Positions 10,023-21,964 of a stretch of 64,000 bases of DNA are shown here, piece by piece; the first letter of the stretch is position 1, and every line of letters starts with the position of its first letter. This stretch comes from Ceratothoa steindachneri (taxonomy: Eukaryota; Arthropoda; Malacostraca; Isopoda; Cymothoidae), in the NCBI GenBank assembly GCA_963969495.1, contig OZ018320.1, positions 78,551,313 to 78,615,312 of the forward strand, in the 5' to 3' direction. Below the pieces are notes generated by a model. The model was not told where the DNA came from and did not search any database. It saw only the letters and a program-made list of their open reading frames with translations. Made by a program: the position numbers and the translations under genes.

Positions 10023-12935
10023 TGGTCAGCCAAGTGTGAGACTGCCCTCAAGCAGAATCATTATGCCTTCATGCACTATAAGCATTGCCTGAACAATTTC
10101 ACTGTCGCTGAATTTCCTTGAGCTAGGGTTAGGTTCCATTATATTTCGAAGCACGCCCGCCGCTCTTCTTAATGGGAAGACACCTCTAGCAAAGGTGTGG
10201 AAGTGAGTCAAAAGGATTCGGGGCAAGTTCTCGCAGGAGCCCCCTCTCATTCTCCAGGAGAATGGGACTGCAATCTCACACCCTGCATCCATGGCAAAAT
10301 CCTTCACAAGTCCATTCTCTAGCCGGAATGCTTCTTCGCCAGCATTTGATGCGTGTTATGATGCTGCAGAAGGCTGCCGACTGGACTTTACCTCCAGAGG
10401 TGCAGAACCCTTCAACGACAGGTTTACTGTGAGTGAGTTGCGTTCAGCTCTTGCTTTGTGTGCGGACACCGCCCATGGTCCGGACGATGTCCCGTACGCC
10501 ATGCTTCGACACCTGGGTGAGCGAGGCATGGCCTTTCTCTTAGATTTGTTCAACATGATCCAGGTGGAAGGACTCCTCCCAGATTCCTGGCAAATCGCTA
10601 CTGTGCTCGCCTTTCACAAACCGGGGAGAGATCACTCTACCCCAGTTGTTTTCCGCCCAATCTCTCTAACCTCTTGTGTGTGCAAGTTGACGGAGAAATT
10701 GGTAAATGTTAGATTAGCCTTTTTTCTGGACAAGTTCCAATCCCCGTCGGATGCTCTGCTCCGACTGGAAAATGCCTATGATACCACGGGCAATACAGTA
10801 TCATTGAGACTCTCCACATGATGAGGGCAAGGGGATGCCTCCCAATTTGTATATCTGAATTTTGCTAGCTCATCGATTCAGCGTACGGGGAGCCCTCTCC
10901 GGCCCAATGGAGCAGGAGGGTGTGCTGCAGGGAAGTGTCCTCAGTGTCACACTCTTTGCCCTGAGCATCAACGGCATCACCTCAGTGCTGCCCGAAGATG
11001 CTCTTGCTATGCTCTACGTGGATGACCTTTCGATCTCTTTTGGCGCGGTCCAGATGCCAACTCTGGAGCATCTACTCCAACAGGCATTGAACAGTGTCTC
11101 TCACTATGCCAAAGTGCACACGTTTTGGTTTTCCTTGGCCAAGACTAAGGTGGTGCACTTCTGCTGCCATCCACGGCTCCACCCTGACCCAGACTTGTTT
11201 CTTAATGGGGTACACCTGGAAGTGTTTGAATCGCGCCGATTCCTTGGTTTTGTATTTGACCGACCCCTCACCCTGGAGGCTTATATTCGCAGCCTTATGT
11301 TCTCCTGTACCCGTGCCATGGATATTCTTCGTTCCGTGTCGGTCAGTGCTTGGGGTGCTTATAGGGCTACTGCCTTATTTTTTTATCATTCCTTTGTTCG
11401 TTTGAAGCTCGACTACGGATGCGAGTTTTATGCATCCGCAGCTGAGTGTGTATTGAGGAAGGTGGACTTGATCCACCACACTGGCCTTCGCCTGGCGACC
11501 GGTGCCTTCTGCGCTTTCCTCATTGAGAGCCTACTTGTCGATGCTAGGGAAATGCCACTTGCTCTACGCTATGCACAGTTCATTATTCGCCTGTACGCGC
11601 CAGCCTGACGCCTCCCTCAGTCGCCAACAGCTCTCACTGCATCCGCAGCTGATTTCGACGGTGCCTATGCCGCCGAGAGACGCCAGTAATACCCTAAGCC
11701 CTTTGGGTTTAGGGCTAGGAAAGTCCTTCGGCATCTAGGTATAGCTCTGGGGCCGGTGGCGCCCCTGGTTCTGTCCAGGACGCCACCATGGAGGGTACAA
11801 CCTTTGGCCATTTGTCGCCACGCCTCCGTTCCCAAAGTTTGTACAGCGCCAGGAGTATTGCGTTCAAACTTTTTGGAGCACACCTCGTGTCACGCTGGAA
11901 CCGTGCCAGTGTATATGGATGGCTACAAGTCCCAAGAGGGGGTCGGCTTCCACGCCATATCCCCTCTGTTTTAAGTCAGCGGGGCTCTGCCAGACGCTGC
12001 GTCTGTCTAAACGGCTCAGCTGGTGGGAATACACCACTCAGTACGGGAGATTATTCGACGTGCCCAGTTCAGAGACCGGATTGTGATTTATAGTGACTCA
12101 CAAAGCACCCTGAGTGCTATTGTCGGGGCATTGGAATCCCTGCATCCCCTGGTTCGCGATATTCGTGATGCCACGGTTTTGGCAAGCTCGGCGGATGTCG
12201 AGATTATCTTCTGCTGTGTTCCTGGACATGCGGGAAATGAGGAGGCCAAAGAGTCCCCTAGAATTGGGCGACCGGACCAGCGTTTCGCTCTTCCTCACAC
12301 CGACCCCATGGCAGGAATACGCGCAGCTCTCCAGTCTGCTTGGCAAAGAAGATGTGAGACAGTCAAAGGGAACTTAAAATTGCGTGCCATTGCGCCGCAA
12401 CTGTTCCCATGGACCTACCCCCAATGCCGCGAAGGCTTCAGGTTGCTTTCTGTTGTCTCTGAATTGGACACACTCGCTGGACACACCGCCATTTGATAGA
12501 GCGCTTGCCTGCACCCTACTATTAAGACTCCGTTGTCCCCCAACACTATTCGGCACATTCTTGTTGAATGTCCCAGTCTGAGCGATCTTCGCGCACGTTA
12601 CCTGTCACGGTACCAGGATGGACGGGGTCGCTATTGCCTGTCCTTTGTACTCTGGACTGGTGGACTTACCGACTTTTGGGGGAAGGCCCGCATTCTTCCC
12701 TTTATTTAACTAGTTGTTTTTTGTGTTTTTTTGTTATTGTTGTAAGTCGCACGTTCCTGCGCCGGGGGACCTCCCCCCGACGCTGGAGCTTGCTTCTTGC
12801 CTCTTGCCTTCTTCCTTTTTTTATTTTATTGTTGTTTTTTTGCATGTTATTTTAAAGTAGCCTAGTACTAGGCAGTGGTGAATATGGCGACTTAGGCCCA
12901 AGTAGGCAGTTGCCAGATGAGCTCTTAAAAAAAAA
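10019..12935 (+). mobile_element. I-like LINE copy B, 5'-truncated (RT, RNase H, 3' UTR)
   Basis: Begins with ggtcagccaagtgt, just past the endonuclease in family coordinates, and runs through RT and RNase H to the 3' UTR and A-run at 12921-12935. RT motifs include GPDDVPYAMLRHLGERGMAF and the catalytic YVDD at 11015-11026. The RNase H signature VPGHAGNE is at about 12222-12245. Frameshifts near 10830, 11610 and 12000 break the ORF. The 3' hairpin is at 12886-12892 with 12908-12914. The left neighbour is the antisense CR1 fragment and the right neighbour is copy C. Confidence 0.9.
10291..12496 (+). pseudogene. Copy B ORF2: RT and RNase H, frameshifted
   Basis: Three main frames carry the protein. 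At 10291-10821 is the RT finger/palm start, with a deletion at 10735-10745 that removes the RT motif around QxGF. At 10862-11608 is the palm, with GVLQGSVLSVTLFALSINGI and LYVDDLSISFGA, plus thumb. At 12023-12496 is the second half of RNase H. The usual TDGS motif of RNase H reads MDGY near 11915, so the first catalytic Asp is kept while its neighbours have changed. The zinc-binding C-terminus is disrupted. Not functional. Confidence 0.85.
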
Positions 12936-12954
12936 ATTCTTATCTCAAAACTTG

Positions 12955-13060
12955 AAGGAGAGGACCCTATGTAGAGTGGCACACCTGGTACCTGTAGGAG
13001 TGGCACATCCTTTGGGCCTGAGTCTCAGCAGCTAAACACTGTCTGGCATCTGCCACTCCA
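12955..13060 (+). repeat. Partial GGTACC-type SINE-like repeat (low confidence)
   Basis: About 60 bp (ggaccctatgtagagtgg, then cacctggtacctgtagg) resemble the start of the SINE-like repeats at 15177 and 58990. The similarity fades after about 13020. Confidence 0.35.
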
Positions 13061-15176
13061 ACCTACCTATTATGCCCCTGTTATTCTTGGTGGAGTGGCT
13101 CCCCTATCACTACCCACAACCGATAAAGGGGTTCCCCTTTTATTCCTTTTTGAGCTGCCCTTGGGTAGCTCCACCTGTTCTAAAGAGGTGGCCTCCTCCC
13201 CTTTGCTGTCTCATGGGCCCTTCCAACGTACTACTAGTGGCATGTGTGTTTTCCATCCCTGAATAGCTCAGGGTTTTGAGGATTCCCCTTTACCTCCTTG
13301 TACAGAGTTGCCAGCCCACCTGATGGGGGCAAGTGAACCAACCCAACCCCCTTAGAGGGGTAAGAGGTGGCATTGTCTACTGGGTCCTGCCTAGACACCC
13401 CCTTAGATCCAAGGTTTGTCACCTTGATGGGAATCGTCATTGCCTGTTGCCCAATTCTTCCCAATGGAGGTTAGCATCCTGGCCCCCTTGACTTTTCTGA
13501 GTTCCTATTTGGGATACCCAACACCTTGGGAGAATGGCCACTTAAAGGCCCCTCCTTAGGTAAACATCCTGGAAGTATCCCTGCCCCAGATGGTAAGGTT
13601 TTCAGTGGGGGTGAACCTGTACTCATTGCATGACAATGAAACTGAGTCTGTTCCTGTGCATTGTTCTCAGTCTCACAGGCCCCGAAGATTCTCAAGGAAA
13701 GTACCAACTTCTTCCTTTACCTGGTGCCCCCTTGCAGATCATCTATATTTTGTGAGGCTATGGATTTGGCCCTGGTGAGCCCAGTGTTATCTGGGATGTC
13801 TTATACGTGACAAAAAAAAAATCCCCCTCTGCTCCTGGCACCTCCAGGGCTATGAGCACAATTGTTTCTATGTCCATTTAAAAACTTTCTGCAAGTTCTA
13901 ACCATTACTTCACTTGGTAAAAAATTGGCAGAGATGCCAGGACAAAGGGTTCACACCTAGCCTCAGCTAAAACCAGGGCTCCCTCTATCTCCTTGCATGA
14001 CCATTTCCAGGAAGGCAATATGGCCATGTGCCTCTAACAAGTTGTTAGACTCTCACAGGCACCCCCCTCTCTCTTGAATGTGGTTGTGAGGCCATCTTTG
14101 TGTAATCATAAAGCTGTCCCCTGAAAAGAGGACAGCAGCAAAAGAACTTTGGACCTACATCCTCACCTAAGGTTGGACCTTCCAATAGAGGGACTCCCTG
14201 AAGCCACTCCACCCCCAAAGGTTTCTAGGTAGAGCGAGGAAAAGACCTGCATAGCGAGCCCAACCTCCCATGATAAGGCCTCAATGGCAACAGCACCTTC
14301 TGCCTCTGGGAAGCATACGGCCATTCCCGTGAGAGTCTTCTCTTCAAAGAGGGTCCCAGCATCTCTGAGTCAGGTCTGCAGGGCATATTCCTTCAATGGA
14401 ATTGTAATGCACTCCAGGCCAACTTAGAGGAGCTGCCGATGCTCATCTCCCATTTCTTGCCAACTCTCTTTTTACAAGAGGCTATGCTGAATGCATGGCC
14501 CTTGACCACCCTCCTGAATATAAGGGTGGTCAGGCAGAGATATCATGATTTACATCTGGCCTGATGTTCTATTCGCTATAAATGCTTCCTTATAGGCAGT
14601 GGCAGGTAAGCTACACCTGGATAGCAGGTATACAATCATGTGTGCATACATCCCACTATCAGCTGACTTTGAGGCAGGGTAATTCCACTGCATCGTGGCA
14701 TGGTTGCTGAGGCCCTTTCTTCTGCGGGGGATTTGAATGGTAGACACCCTTCCTCTGCAGGGACTACACAATCAATCATAGGGGTCAAGTCCTGGCTTAA
14801 CTGATTAATGAGCTGACGATAAGTGTTCTAGATGTGGATTTTCCTGCATTGATCTGTCTCTATGCCTTGTGAATGCAGAGCTTTATTTTATTTTAGGTAG
14901 GAGGTGGTAGATTCCTTCATGGTAATGATCACATTCTCATTCAACTGTGATTTTATGGTCTACTGCTGTCTGACAAACTGACCCACTGGTGCTTGGAGTA
15001 TGCATGCTGGTCCACATTTCAGGAATTCACTTTCCTTATCCCATGTGAGGAGTTTAGGTTGGTAGATGAGGCCATTGAGTTCTGCAACCTCATCACCATC
15101 AGCCTAACTAGTTACTATTCCTAGGATGTCTAGTCATTTTGCAAACTGTCTGCTTCCTTGTTGGTCAGCCAAGTGT
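13060..15176 (+). mobile_element. I-like LINE copy C, old 5' half (5' region, ORF1, endonuclease)
   Basis: Aligns by eye with copies G, I and J through the 5' region (ctgcccttgggtagctccacc), the ORF1 leader, the end of ORF1 (ctctgctcctggcacctcc at about 13830) and the ORF2 endonuclease (14380-15120). The latter begins with the equivalent of the family's 'FQWNC' start at about 14390. The middle of ORF1, including the CCHC knuckles, is deleted at about 13810. It stops at ggtcagccaagtgt, the same family position where copy B starts. All frames are broken. Confidence 0.7.
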
Positions 15177-15430
15177 CCCTGCAGGGCGGTACCCTGTGTA
15201 ACCAGTTGCACTTGGTACCTGGAGGAGTGCAAATTAGGAAAGCCCTGTCACTGGCTGACATAAACTCTAATGGGGCCTGGGAAAGTTGTTGGTATGCCTC
15301 CCCCTCACTCCCTCTCAGCACTACATTTTTATTTTATTTTTACTCTTATGACTACCCCCTCAACATTTGTCAACACACACTTTGTACCAGGGGGAATTGT
15401 TCTCACCTAGACAAAGTTCAGTTTTAGACA
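15177..15430 (+). repeat. GGTACC-type SINE-like repeat
   Basis: Shares with 58990-59200 an ordered set of blocks: gcagggcggtaccctgtgta, ttggtacctgg, gtgcaaatta, gaagttgttg (here gaaagttgttg) and ctcactccctctcagc. A 7-bp inverted repeat (ttgcact/agtgcaa) brackets the ttggtacctgg core. No coding capacity. Confidence 0.6.
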
Positions 15431-15469
15431 TGGTTCCTAATTGGACTGCATACCATCCTGCGATCACCT

Positions 15470-15745
15470 AGTGTGGGTTATGATAATAATAGGTGATCAC
15501 TCCCCTCCATTCATTAGTGGACCTGCCTATCTCTACTTCTCTTTATTACATACCCTCCTACCCCTTTCCACATTCGCTCTCCTCTCCATAGAGGTTCTGT
15601 CTGCCTGGCACACTTTTGTCCTCTTATGAGCCTTAGTTGAGTGGCAATGTATACTGTGAGGTCCTTACTTGCTACGAGGACTGAAAGCCTGCTGGCTAAG
15701 GCAAGTATTAGGTATGTGGTGTGCTGGGTGATTGACTGCTTACCT
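15470..15745 (+). repeat. Interspersed repeat shared with 41395-41665
   Basis: The two copies align over about 260 bp with good identity (taggtgatcactc, ttagtgga, cctatctctacttctcttt, attacata, gagtggca, ggcaagtattaggca). Each has an A-box-like tagttgagtgg or tagtcgagtgg, but I see no convincing B box. It is probably a SINE of unknown type. Confidence 0.6.
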
Positions 15746-15965
15746 TTCTGGTTATTCATGCCACTGATGCCAGCATATGGACCAAAGGCAACATTATCCA
15801 TCAAAGGAGGGCATTAGCTAACCTGATTGGTGATAGCTGAAAGTGTCCCATTTCTTGGACAGGAGCCTTCTGGTGAATGCATCAGATTCCTCTGAAGCAG
15901 CCATGATTAGTGCCCTTGGGACAATTAATGTCACTCTGATAAGTGTGACACTGCAGTTCAGGGTT
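15746..15965 (+). mobile_element. I-like LINE ORF1 internal fragment
   Basis: Matches the ORF1 segment encoding IHQRRALASVIGREPKVT and SNPSEVAIISALRTL in other copies (compare 46100-46310), including catcaaaggagggcattagc and gaagcagccatgattagtgc. Both ends are truncated. Confidence 0.75.
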
Positions 15966-16189
15966 TGTGCTTTTATTTTATTTTTGAATAGAAATTATTT
16001 TTTACCTAATTGACTTTTTTAGATTTTGAGTCTATCTATATCTTTTATTAATCTTATTATTGCTCCAGTAAATTAAATAATTCATAATTGTAACATTTTT
16101 ATTTTAGGATAAAAACAAACAAGCAATTTCCTATATCCATTTCTTGTATGAATATGAACATCAATTCAAAAGTGCCTGTATCTGCATTT
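15966..16189. other. AT-rich spacer
   Basis: No feature recognised. Confidence 0.5.
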
Positions 16190-16582
16190 AATTTCAATTA
16201 ACTAATAAGTATCCATACTCCATTATTTCATTTCTTTGGCATTCAGCCTCTGTAAATGAATACCAGTTTTGCTGCTCTTTCTGATCCAAGTCTGTTCTTT
16301 TGCTTGGACTGTACCAAACCAAAAGAAGATAAAATTCTCTCAATCCAGCTGAAAAAGTAGTTGTGGTAAACAGCTTGGTTACCAGGTTATTCATATCATC
16401 AGATATAGAACGTCTGAATGATAGCCGCTAGACATGGGATCAACTTTCAATGATTCATCTGTAAACAAATAAGAAAGAAGTTTTGATGTTCTGGCTTTGT
16501 ATTTCATTATATCTGGCATGGCATCAGGATGTGTTGCTTGTGCATATTCCATTGCCTCAGCTTCATCTGGATTGCCCTCAGA
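16190..16582 (-). pseudogene. hAT-superfamily transposase C-terminal remnant
   Basis: The minus strand reads SEGNPDEAEAMEYAQATHPD and TSKLLSYLFTDESLKVDP, then after a frameshift SWIERILSSFGLVQSKQ, KNRLGSERAAKLVFIYRG and stop. The block around ERILSSFGLVQSK...NRLGSERAAKLVFIY is the typical hAT C-terminal dimerisation region. It is a different lineage from the complete hAT element at 22329-24978. It is truncated by I-like copy D. Confidence 0.65.
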
Positions 16583-17475
16583 CAGAAGTGATATGCCTAC
16601 AAGCGCTATAAGTGCTACTCAAATGACCTTAACTGTCCAATCTCTCTAACCTCCTGCATGCTCAAGTTGATGGTGAAGTTGGTAAATGTTTGATTAGCTT
16701 TTCCTGCACAGTGTGGCTTCTGCAAGCTCCACTTTATGTTGGATAATCTGCTTTGAAAGGAAAATGCTGTCTCAAAGCCTTCTTTCTGGAACAGCACTAA
16801 CCAAGGTGTTTTTCGATTTGTAGATGGCCGATTATACTGCATAGTGATATGGTATCATAGAGACTCCACACAATGGAGGTGAGGTGATGCCTACAAATCT
16901 TTATTTCTGAATTTCTCCAAAATTGTTGATTCCATGTACAGGTAAGGGGAGCCCTCTCCAGCCCAATGGGGCAGGAGGAGGGTGTCCCACAAGGAAGTGA
17001 CCACAGTGTTGCACTCCTTACCCTGGGCCTCAATAGTATCAATTCAGTGCTGCCAGAAGATGTTCTCGCTATGCTATATGTGGATGACCTTTTGATCTAA
17101 TTTGGTGCAGCACAGGTCCAGATTCTGGAACATCGACTCCAACAGGCATTAAACTGCATCTCTTGCTGTGCTGAACCTACAGGTTTCAGCTTTCCTTGGA
17201 CAAGATTAAGGTGGTGCATTTCCACTGCCATCCACGGCTCTACCTCAACCTGGACTTGTTCCTAAATGGTGTTCTTCTGGAAGAGGTAGATTTGCACTGT
17301 TTAACTGTTCTCGTGTTAGACACGCCTTACTTGGGAGGCTCATATTCACAGCCTTAGGGTCTCTTGTACCTGTGCCATAGATATTCTTTGCTCTGTGATG
17401 TTCAGCACTTGGGGTGCTGATATGGCTACTGCCTTAGCTTTTTATTGCTCCTATGTTTGTTTGAAGCATAAAGTT
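16583..17475 (+). mobile_element. I-like LINE copy D, internal RT fragment
   Basis: Starts with tgcctacaagcgctataag (family position near 50910 in copy J), jumps by internal deletion to ccaatctctctaacctcctg, then continues through the RT palm with catalytic YVDD at about 17077-17088. It stops after gtttgtttgaagc at about 17470. Both 5' and 3' parts are missing. Stops and frameshifts throughout. Confidence 0.75.
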
Positions 17476-17479
17476 CAAG

Positions 17480-18370
17480 CATAAACCCACTCACCACATT
17501 GGATCTAAAGTCATTATTTGCCATTATAATCAATGCAGTTACAGCAACAAAGACCTAGAACTGCCAGAATTCCCCAAAGAAATTCTGCAAAAACTACTCT
17601 TATTTGCTGTGTACAAGGACCCCTTTCACTTTTAGGGATAAAACATACTTCCAAACTGATAGCATTGCCATGAGAATGCCACTTGGACCTACATTCTCAG
17701 ATTTCTATATGGTAGATATAGAAAACAAATTACTTTGAGAAAATAATGTTTAACTCAGAATTTTATGTAAAATTTTTAGATGATATACTAGTGAAATCTA
17801 ATCTCCCAAACATATTCCCCTCTTCATCAATCACCTTTAGGTATGCAGTGTCCCAAAATTTAGATTAAAAAAGACCTTCTACTTCCTAGCATCAAACTCC
17901 ATATAAAAATAACAAAATCAACACTGGGATTTTCACAAAAGCCACAGACAAAGGAATCGATATGAATTATAACTCTTAACGCTTCTGAAAAATAAACTTT
18001 CAATCAAAACCCTCATCCACCAAGCGTACAGAAGCTGCTCAACCTAGTTTCTATTCAATGAAGGGATTAAGAACATCCAGAAAAAACCTACTTAAAGATT
18101 TTGCACAATAATTGTCCAATAAACTATTGCAAAAACTACTAATACTCTCTATAATAACAATAAAAACATAACACCCAATAGCAAATCCAGCTGTACTTTG
18201 AAACCAAAAAATGCAACAAAAATAAAATATAAAGAATCCTAGCTGAGAAATATTTTGAAACAAGCAGTTGAAGAACAAAAATGAAAATACAAGAATAGCA
18301 GTTTAATATTACTTAAAAAATTCAAAATTAGACTACAAATTCACCACAAGAAAAATAAATCATAGCCAAA
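17480..18370 (+). mobile_element. Penelope-like element, RT remnant
   Basis: The + strand translation contains DLELPEFPKEILQKLLLF, then KTYFQTDSIAMRMPLGPTFS and DFYMVDIENKLL, a Penelope-type RT core (the usual block is QTxGVAMGxPLGP). A degenerate region around atgatatactagtg (catalytic site lost to frameshift) follows, then a thumb-like stretch with IKTLIHQAYRSCST. Stops are frequent. It directly follows I-like copy D. Confidence 0.65.
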
Positions 18371-19404
18371 TCATATACCACTTCTCTTACCCTGGTGAAA
18401 ATTGTTCATCGTTGTATGTTGGTTGTAGCACAAACTTTTAAAGTACTATACAAGGCCCAAGATGAAAAGCACATACTTGCAGAGCCAATATTAATGAAAT
18501 TTATTGAACCTGATCATAATATTTTCTATACAAACTATATATTGTATAATCTGTATATTGTAAATTTGTTTATTTTGCTTTGAATCTGGTAAATATGACC
18601 CTTCAATGCCAAGACCTTGCAAGGTCAATCCAATATTTCTGTAAATCATTCTAACCTTTTTCCACATTGTGAACTTCTCCTCCCCTCCCCACTCCTTCCT
18701 ATTCTGTTCTTAATTGAGTGGAATATTATATCTTCTCTTAGGATAACCTTGCAGGGAAATATTAGAATATAAATAAAATCCCTTACACAGTGAAAGCCTT
18801 ATTTATATTTCATAAAAGGGATATTAACCCCTTCCGCATGAACTACCACAACACTGCTAGTCCTGAGAAACCAAATATTCAATTTAATTTAAAAAAATAA
18901 AATATATTGAAAAGTATCGCTACATCTATGCAAGTTGTTTTACTTGAAAAAAAGAAGAAAAAATCAATAAAAAATAATGAATAATAATAATAAAAAAATA
19001 TTAAATAATAGTAAGAAAAATATATGTAATATAATTTAAACTTACCTAATCTTTATTATGCCAAATTTTGAAGTGCTCAATTGAGCCTAATCCAGGTTAA
19101 TCAGGCAATGGTTAATCAGAACTGCCTCTTCAACATTTCCTAGTTTCCTTTCATTTAGGATAAAAAAATCCTACAATGTTTCGTTGGATGTTTGATAGAA
19201 CTGCCAGGAACAGCTTCATTCGTCACCAAAGCACGAGTCACTTTCATCCCTTTTTCGCCTTTGTGATCCAGGATATTTTTTAATATATTTGTCGAATATA
19301 CTATTTGCTCCACTGTAATGCTACTGTAGCAACTGTTCTAAAAATGGTTCAATAAAAATCTACATTTTAATTTTTTTAGCAACCATGTTTTTATATAAGA
19401 AACA
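18371..19404. other. AT-rich intron sequence, nothing assigned
   Basis: No convincing ORF. A short minus-strand stretch at 19190-19290 (HKGEKGMKVTRALVTNEA) is coding-like, but I cannot place it. Confidence 0.4.
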
Positions 19405-20395
19405 ACATCCTCGCACCCCGCGTCTGTGGTGGAATCCTTCACGACCACTTTCTCTGCATTCTCTCACTGAGATGTTGCAGAAGGTCGCTGACTGAACTTT
19501 ACCTCAAGAGGCGGAGAACCCTGCGATGACACGTTTACATTGAGTGAGTTGTGTTCCACTTTCACTTCATTTGCTGACACTGCCCCTGGTCCGGACGATG
19601 TCTCTTACCCCATGCTTCAACACCTGGGTGAGTGAGGCATGGCCTTTCTGTTAGATTTGTTTAACAGGATCTGGTTAGAGGGTATCCTCCCAGACTCCCG
19701 GCGAATCGCTACTGTGCTCGCTTTTCGGAAACTGGGGAGAGATTACTCTACCCAGGCTAGTTTCCGACCAATCTCGCTAACCTCCTGCATGTGCAATTGA
19801 TAGAGAAATTAATAAATGTTAGATTAGCTTTTTTTTCTGGACAGCAGAGTCCAAGATCTGTCTTCTGCACATTGCAACTTCCAGAAGTTCCATTCCACAT
19901 CAGATGCTCTGCTCAGCCTGGAAAATACCATCTGCGAAGCCTTCCTTCATAGACAGCACTATGCCACAGTGTTTTTTTGATCTGGAGAAGGCCTATGATA
20001 CTGAATGGCAATTCAGTATCATGGAGACTCTCCGCACAACGGGGGCGAGGGGATGCCTCCCAAACTTTATATCTGGATTTTTGCGAGATCATTGATTCGG
20101 CATACTGGTGGGAGAAGCTCTCTCCAGCCCAATGGAGCAGGAAGAGGGTTTCCCACAGGGAAGTGTCCTCAGTGTCACACTTTGCCCTGAGTATCAACGG
20201 CATTGCCTTGGTGCTGCCGAGAGATGTTTTCGCTACGCTCTATGTGGATGACCTTTTGATTCTTCTTGGCATGGCCCAGATGCCAATTCTGGGGCATCGA
20301 CTCCAATAGGCATTGAACTGCGTCTCTCATTATGCTGAAGCGCACAGGCTTCATTTTCCTTGTCTAAGACAATGTGGCTCACTTCTGCTGTATAT
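19405..20395 (+). mobile_element. I-like LINE copy E, internal RT fragment
   Basis: Begins at ctcgcaccccgcgtctgtgg (family position near 51150 of copy J) and runs through the RT with FDLEKAYDTEWQ and YVDDLLILLGMAQMP. It ends abruptly after gtggctcacttctgctg. The 3' half of ORF2 and the 3' UTR are absent, and several frameshifts are present. Confidence 0.8.
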
Positions 20396-21319
20396 TTTTT
20401 TGTGATGAGATGGACGGTTTTCTTACCCTCTCACTTTGTAGTGGGCCAAAAATCTATCCTCTAACCCCAATCGATCTAACCCACTTCTTACACTAATTCG
20501 GACATGAGAAATCGAGGGAGAAATGAGATGGATTGGATATACAGTCCTTTATTTACAAAAAATATGGGGTAAATATTTACAAGAGATATGGGTGTAAATA
20601 TACTTGAGATTTTGGTATATATATATATACAAATAATCCTATCTTATTAATACTATCTATCAATATATATAAACACTCAATTAGACTATTATATTTTTAA
20701 GAAAAACAACTACCAATCCGAAAAACAATTCTATGTAAAATCTAACAACAAAAAGTATTTGTGACTACAACAACAAACAATAAATCAACAAACAAAAAGA
20801 AAAGGCCTCATGTGGTACCACAAAATCTTCCTTAAAAAAAAACTGGTGCCTCAGAGCTTGGGGTATAATGCGCTTTGAGGCTATCAAAGCCCTCTCTGGC
20901 CAGTTGAGACTCGCAATAACTTCTTGATGTACAAGGTATATTCTATTTCAATATTGCAAATCTTACAATCTCAGCCACCCTTATTAAAAGATTATTACAA
21001 GTCAAGTACAATCTAACAGAATATTTGAGTGGCTCTTTGTTTGCATTAGACAGATATATCAAAACTACGTCTTTATAAAAGTTAATTTAAGTAAAGTCAA
21101 TCTTGTAAAATTTATCAGAGTGGAATTTCGCAAATTACAAATTGTAAATAGCTGGGGGAGAGAAAAAAAACATTTTAGACAAACATGAAATCCCTAATAT
21201 ATATATATATATATAAAAGATAAGATAAAACCTCTCCATTCACACACATTCTTATAGAGAGAGGGAGAGGGTAATGGAAAAGGGGTGGGAGAATGGCCCT
21301 ACAATCACTCTCATATTCG
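20396..21319. other. AT-rich unclassified segment with short (AT)n runs
   Basis: Contains short AT microsatellites at about 20618-20632 and 21198-21216. The non-repetitive parts are not low-complexity and may be an unrecognised element, but no ends or ORFs can be defined. Confidence 0.35.
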
Positions 21320-21600
21320 CTCCACTACAACTTGACAAGCGCATTTTCTTTTCTTATAAATGCTGATTTATGATGCCCAAGTTTCTCATTTACGAGTTCT
21401 TTCAGTATTTCTCTATTTGGACGAATTGTAGCAGTAAGCAATGTATCTTCTGATAATAAAAAGAATACCAATCAAACACTTGCATACCAATTAGTTACAA
21501 TTATATGATGACCTTGATGAAGCACAGATCTTGCTAATTTAATAACTATGCATTCACTCAAAGAAAGTACACTTACATCAGCATTTTAGGAAAAGGGCGA
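21320..21600 (-). pseudogene. piggyBac-type transposase fragment
   Basis: The minus strand reads VLHQGHHIIVTNWYASV, stop, LVFFLLSEDTLLTATIRPNR, then EILKELVNEKLGHHKSAF. This resembles the piggyBac (DDE_Tnp_1_7) block with its 'DNxYTS ... L ... GTxRxNR ... KL' pattern. The usual catalytic-region DN reads TN. It is short and has a stop, so family assignment rests on one block. Confidence 0.5.
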
Positions 21601-21964
21601 TGATTTTTTCCATAATAGATACAAAAGTTATAATTGTAACTGCTCCAACATTTTTCATGGTGAGATGTTAGAAGCCTTGCGAGAATTTGCAATAAAGAAT
21701 ATTAGTTTTGGTTAATCAGATTTAGAATGCAGGTGCAATACCTGAACATATATGTAATTCAATTTTTATTCTGTTACCAAAGATAAACCGAACACTGGAA
21801 TGTAGTAACCACCGCACTTTAAGTATAATGAACCAAATAAAAGATAATTTTAAGGATTATAATGAATAAAATAAAGAATAAATGAGATAACAGGTATCCT
21901 GGGAGCAATATTGCTTTTTGAAAGGCAAGGGAACAACTAATGTGATATTTGTGATGAGAACAAT
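21601..21964. other. AT-rich spacer
   Basis: No feature recognised. Confidence 0.4.

Noticed and set aside
20396..21319. LTR retrotransposon long terminal repeat
   Set aside because: No TG...CA ends, second LTR or primer-binding site could be defined.
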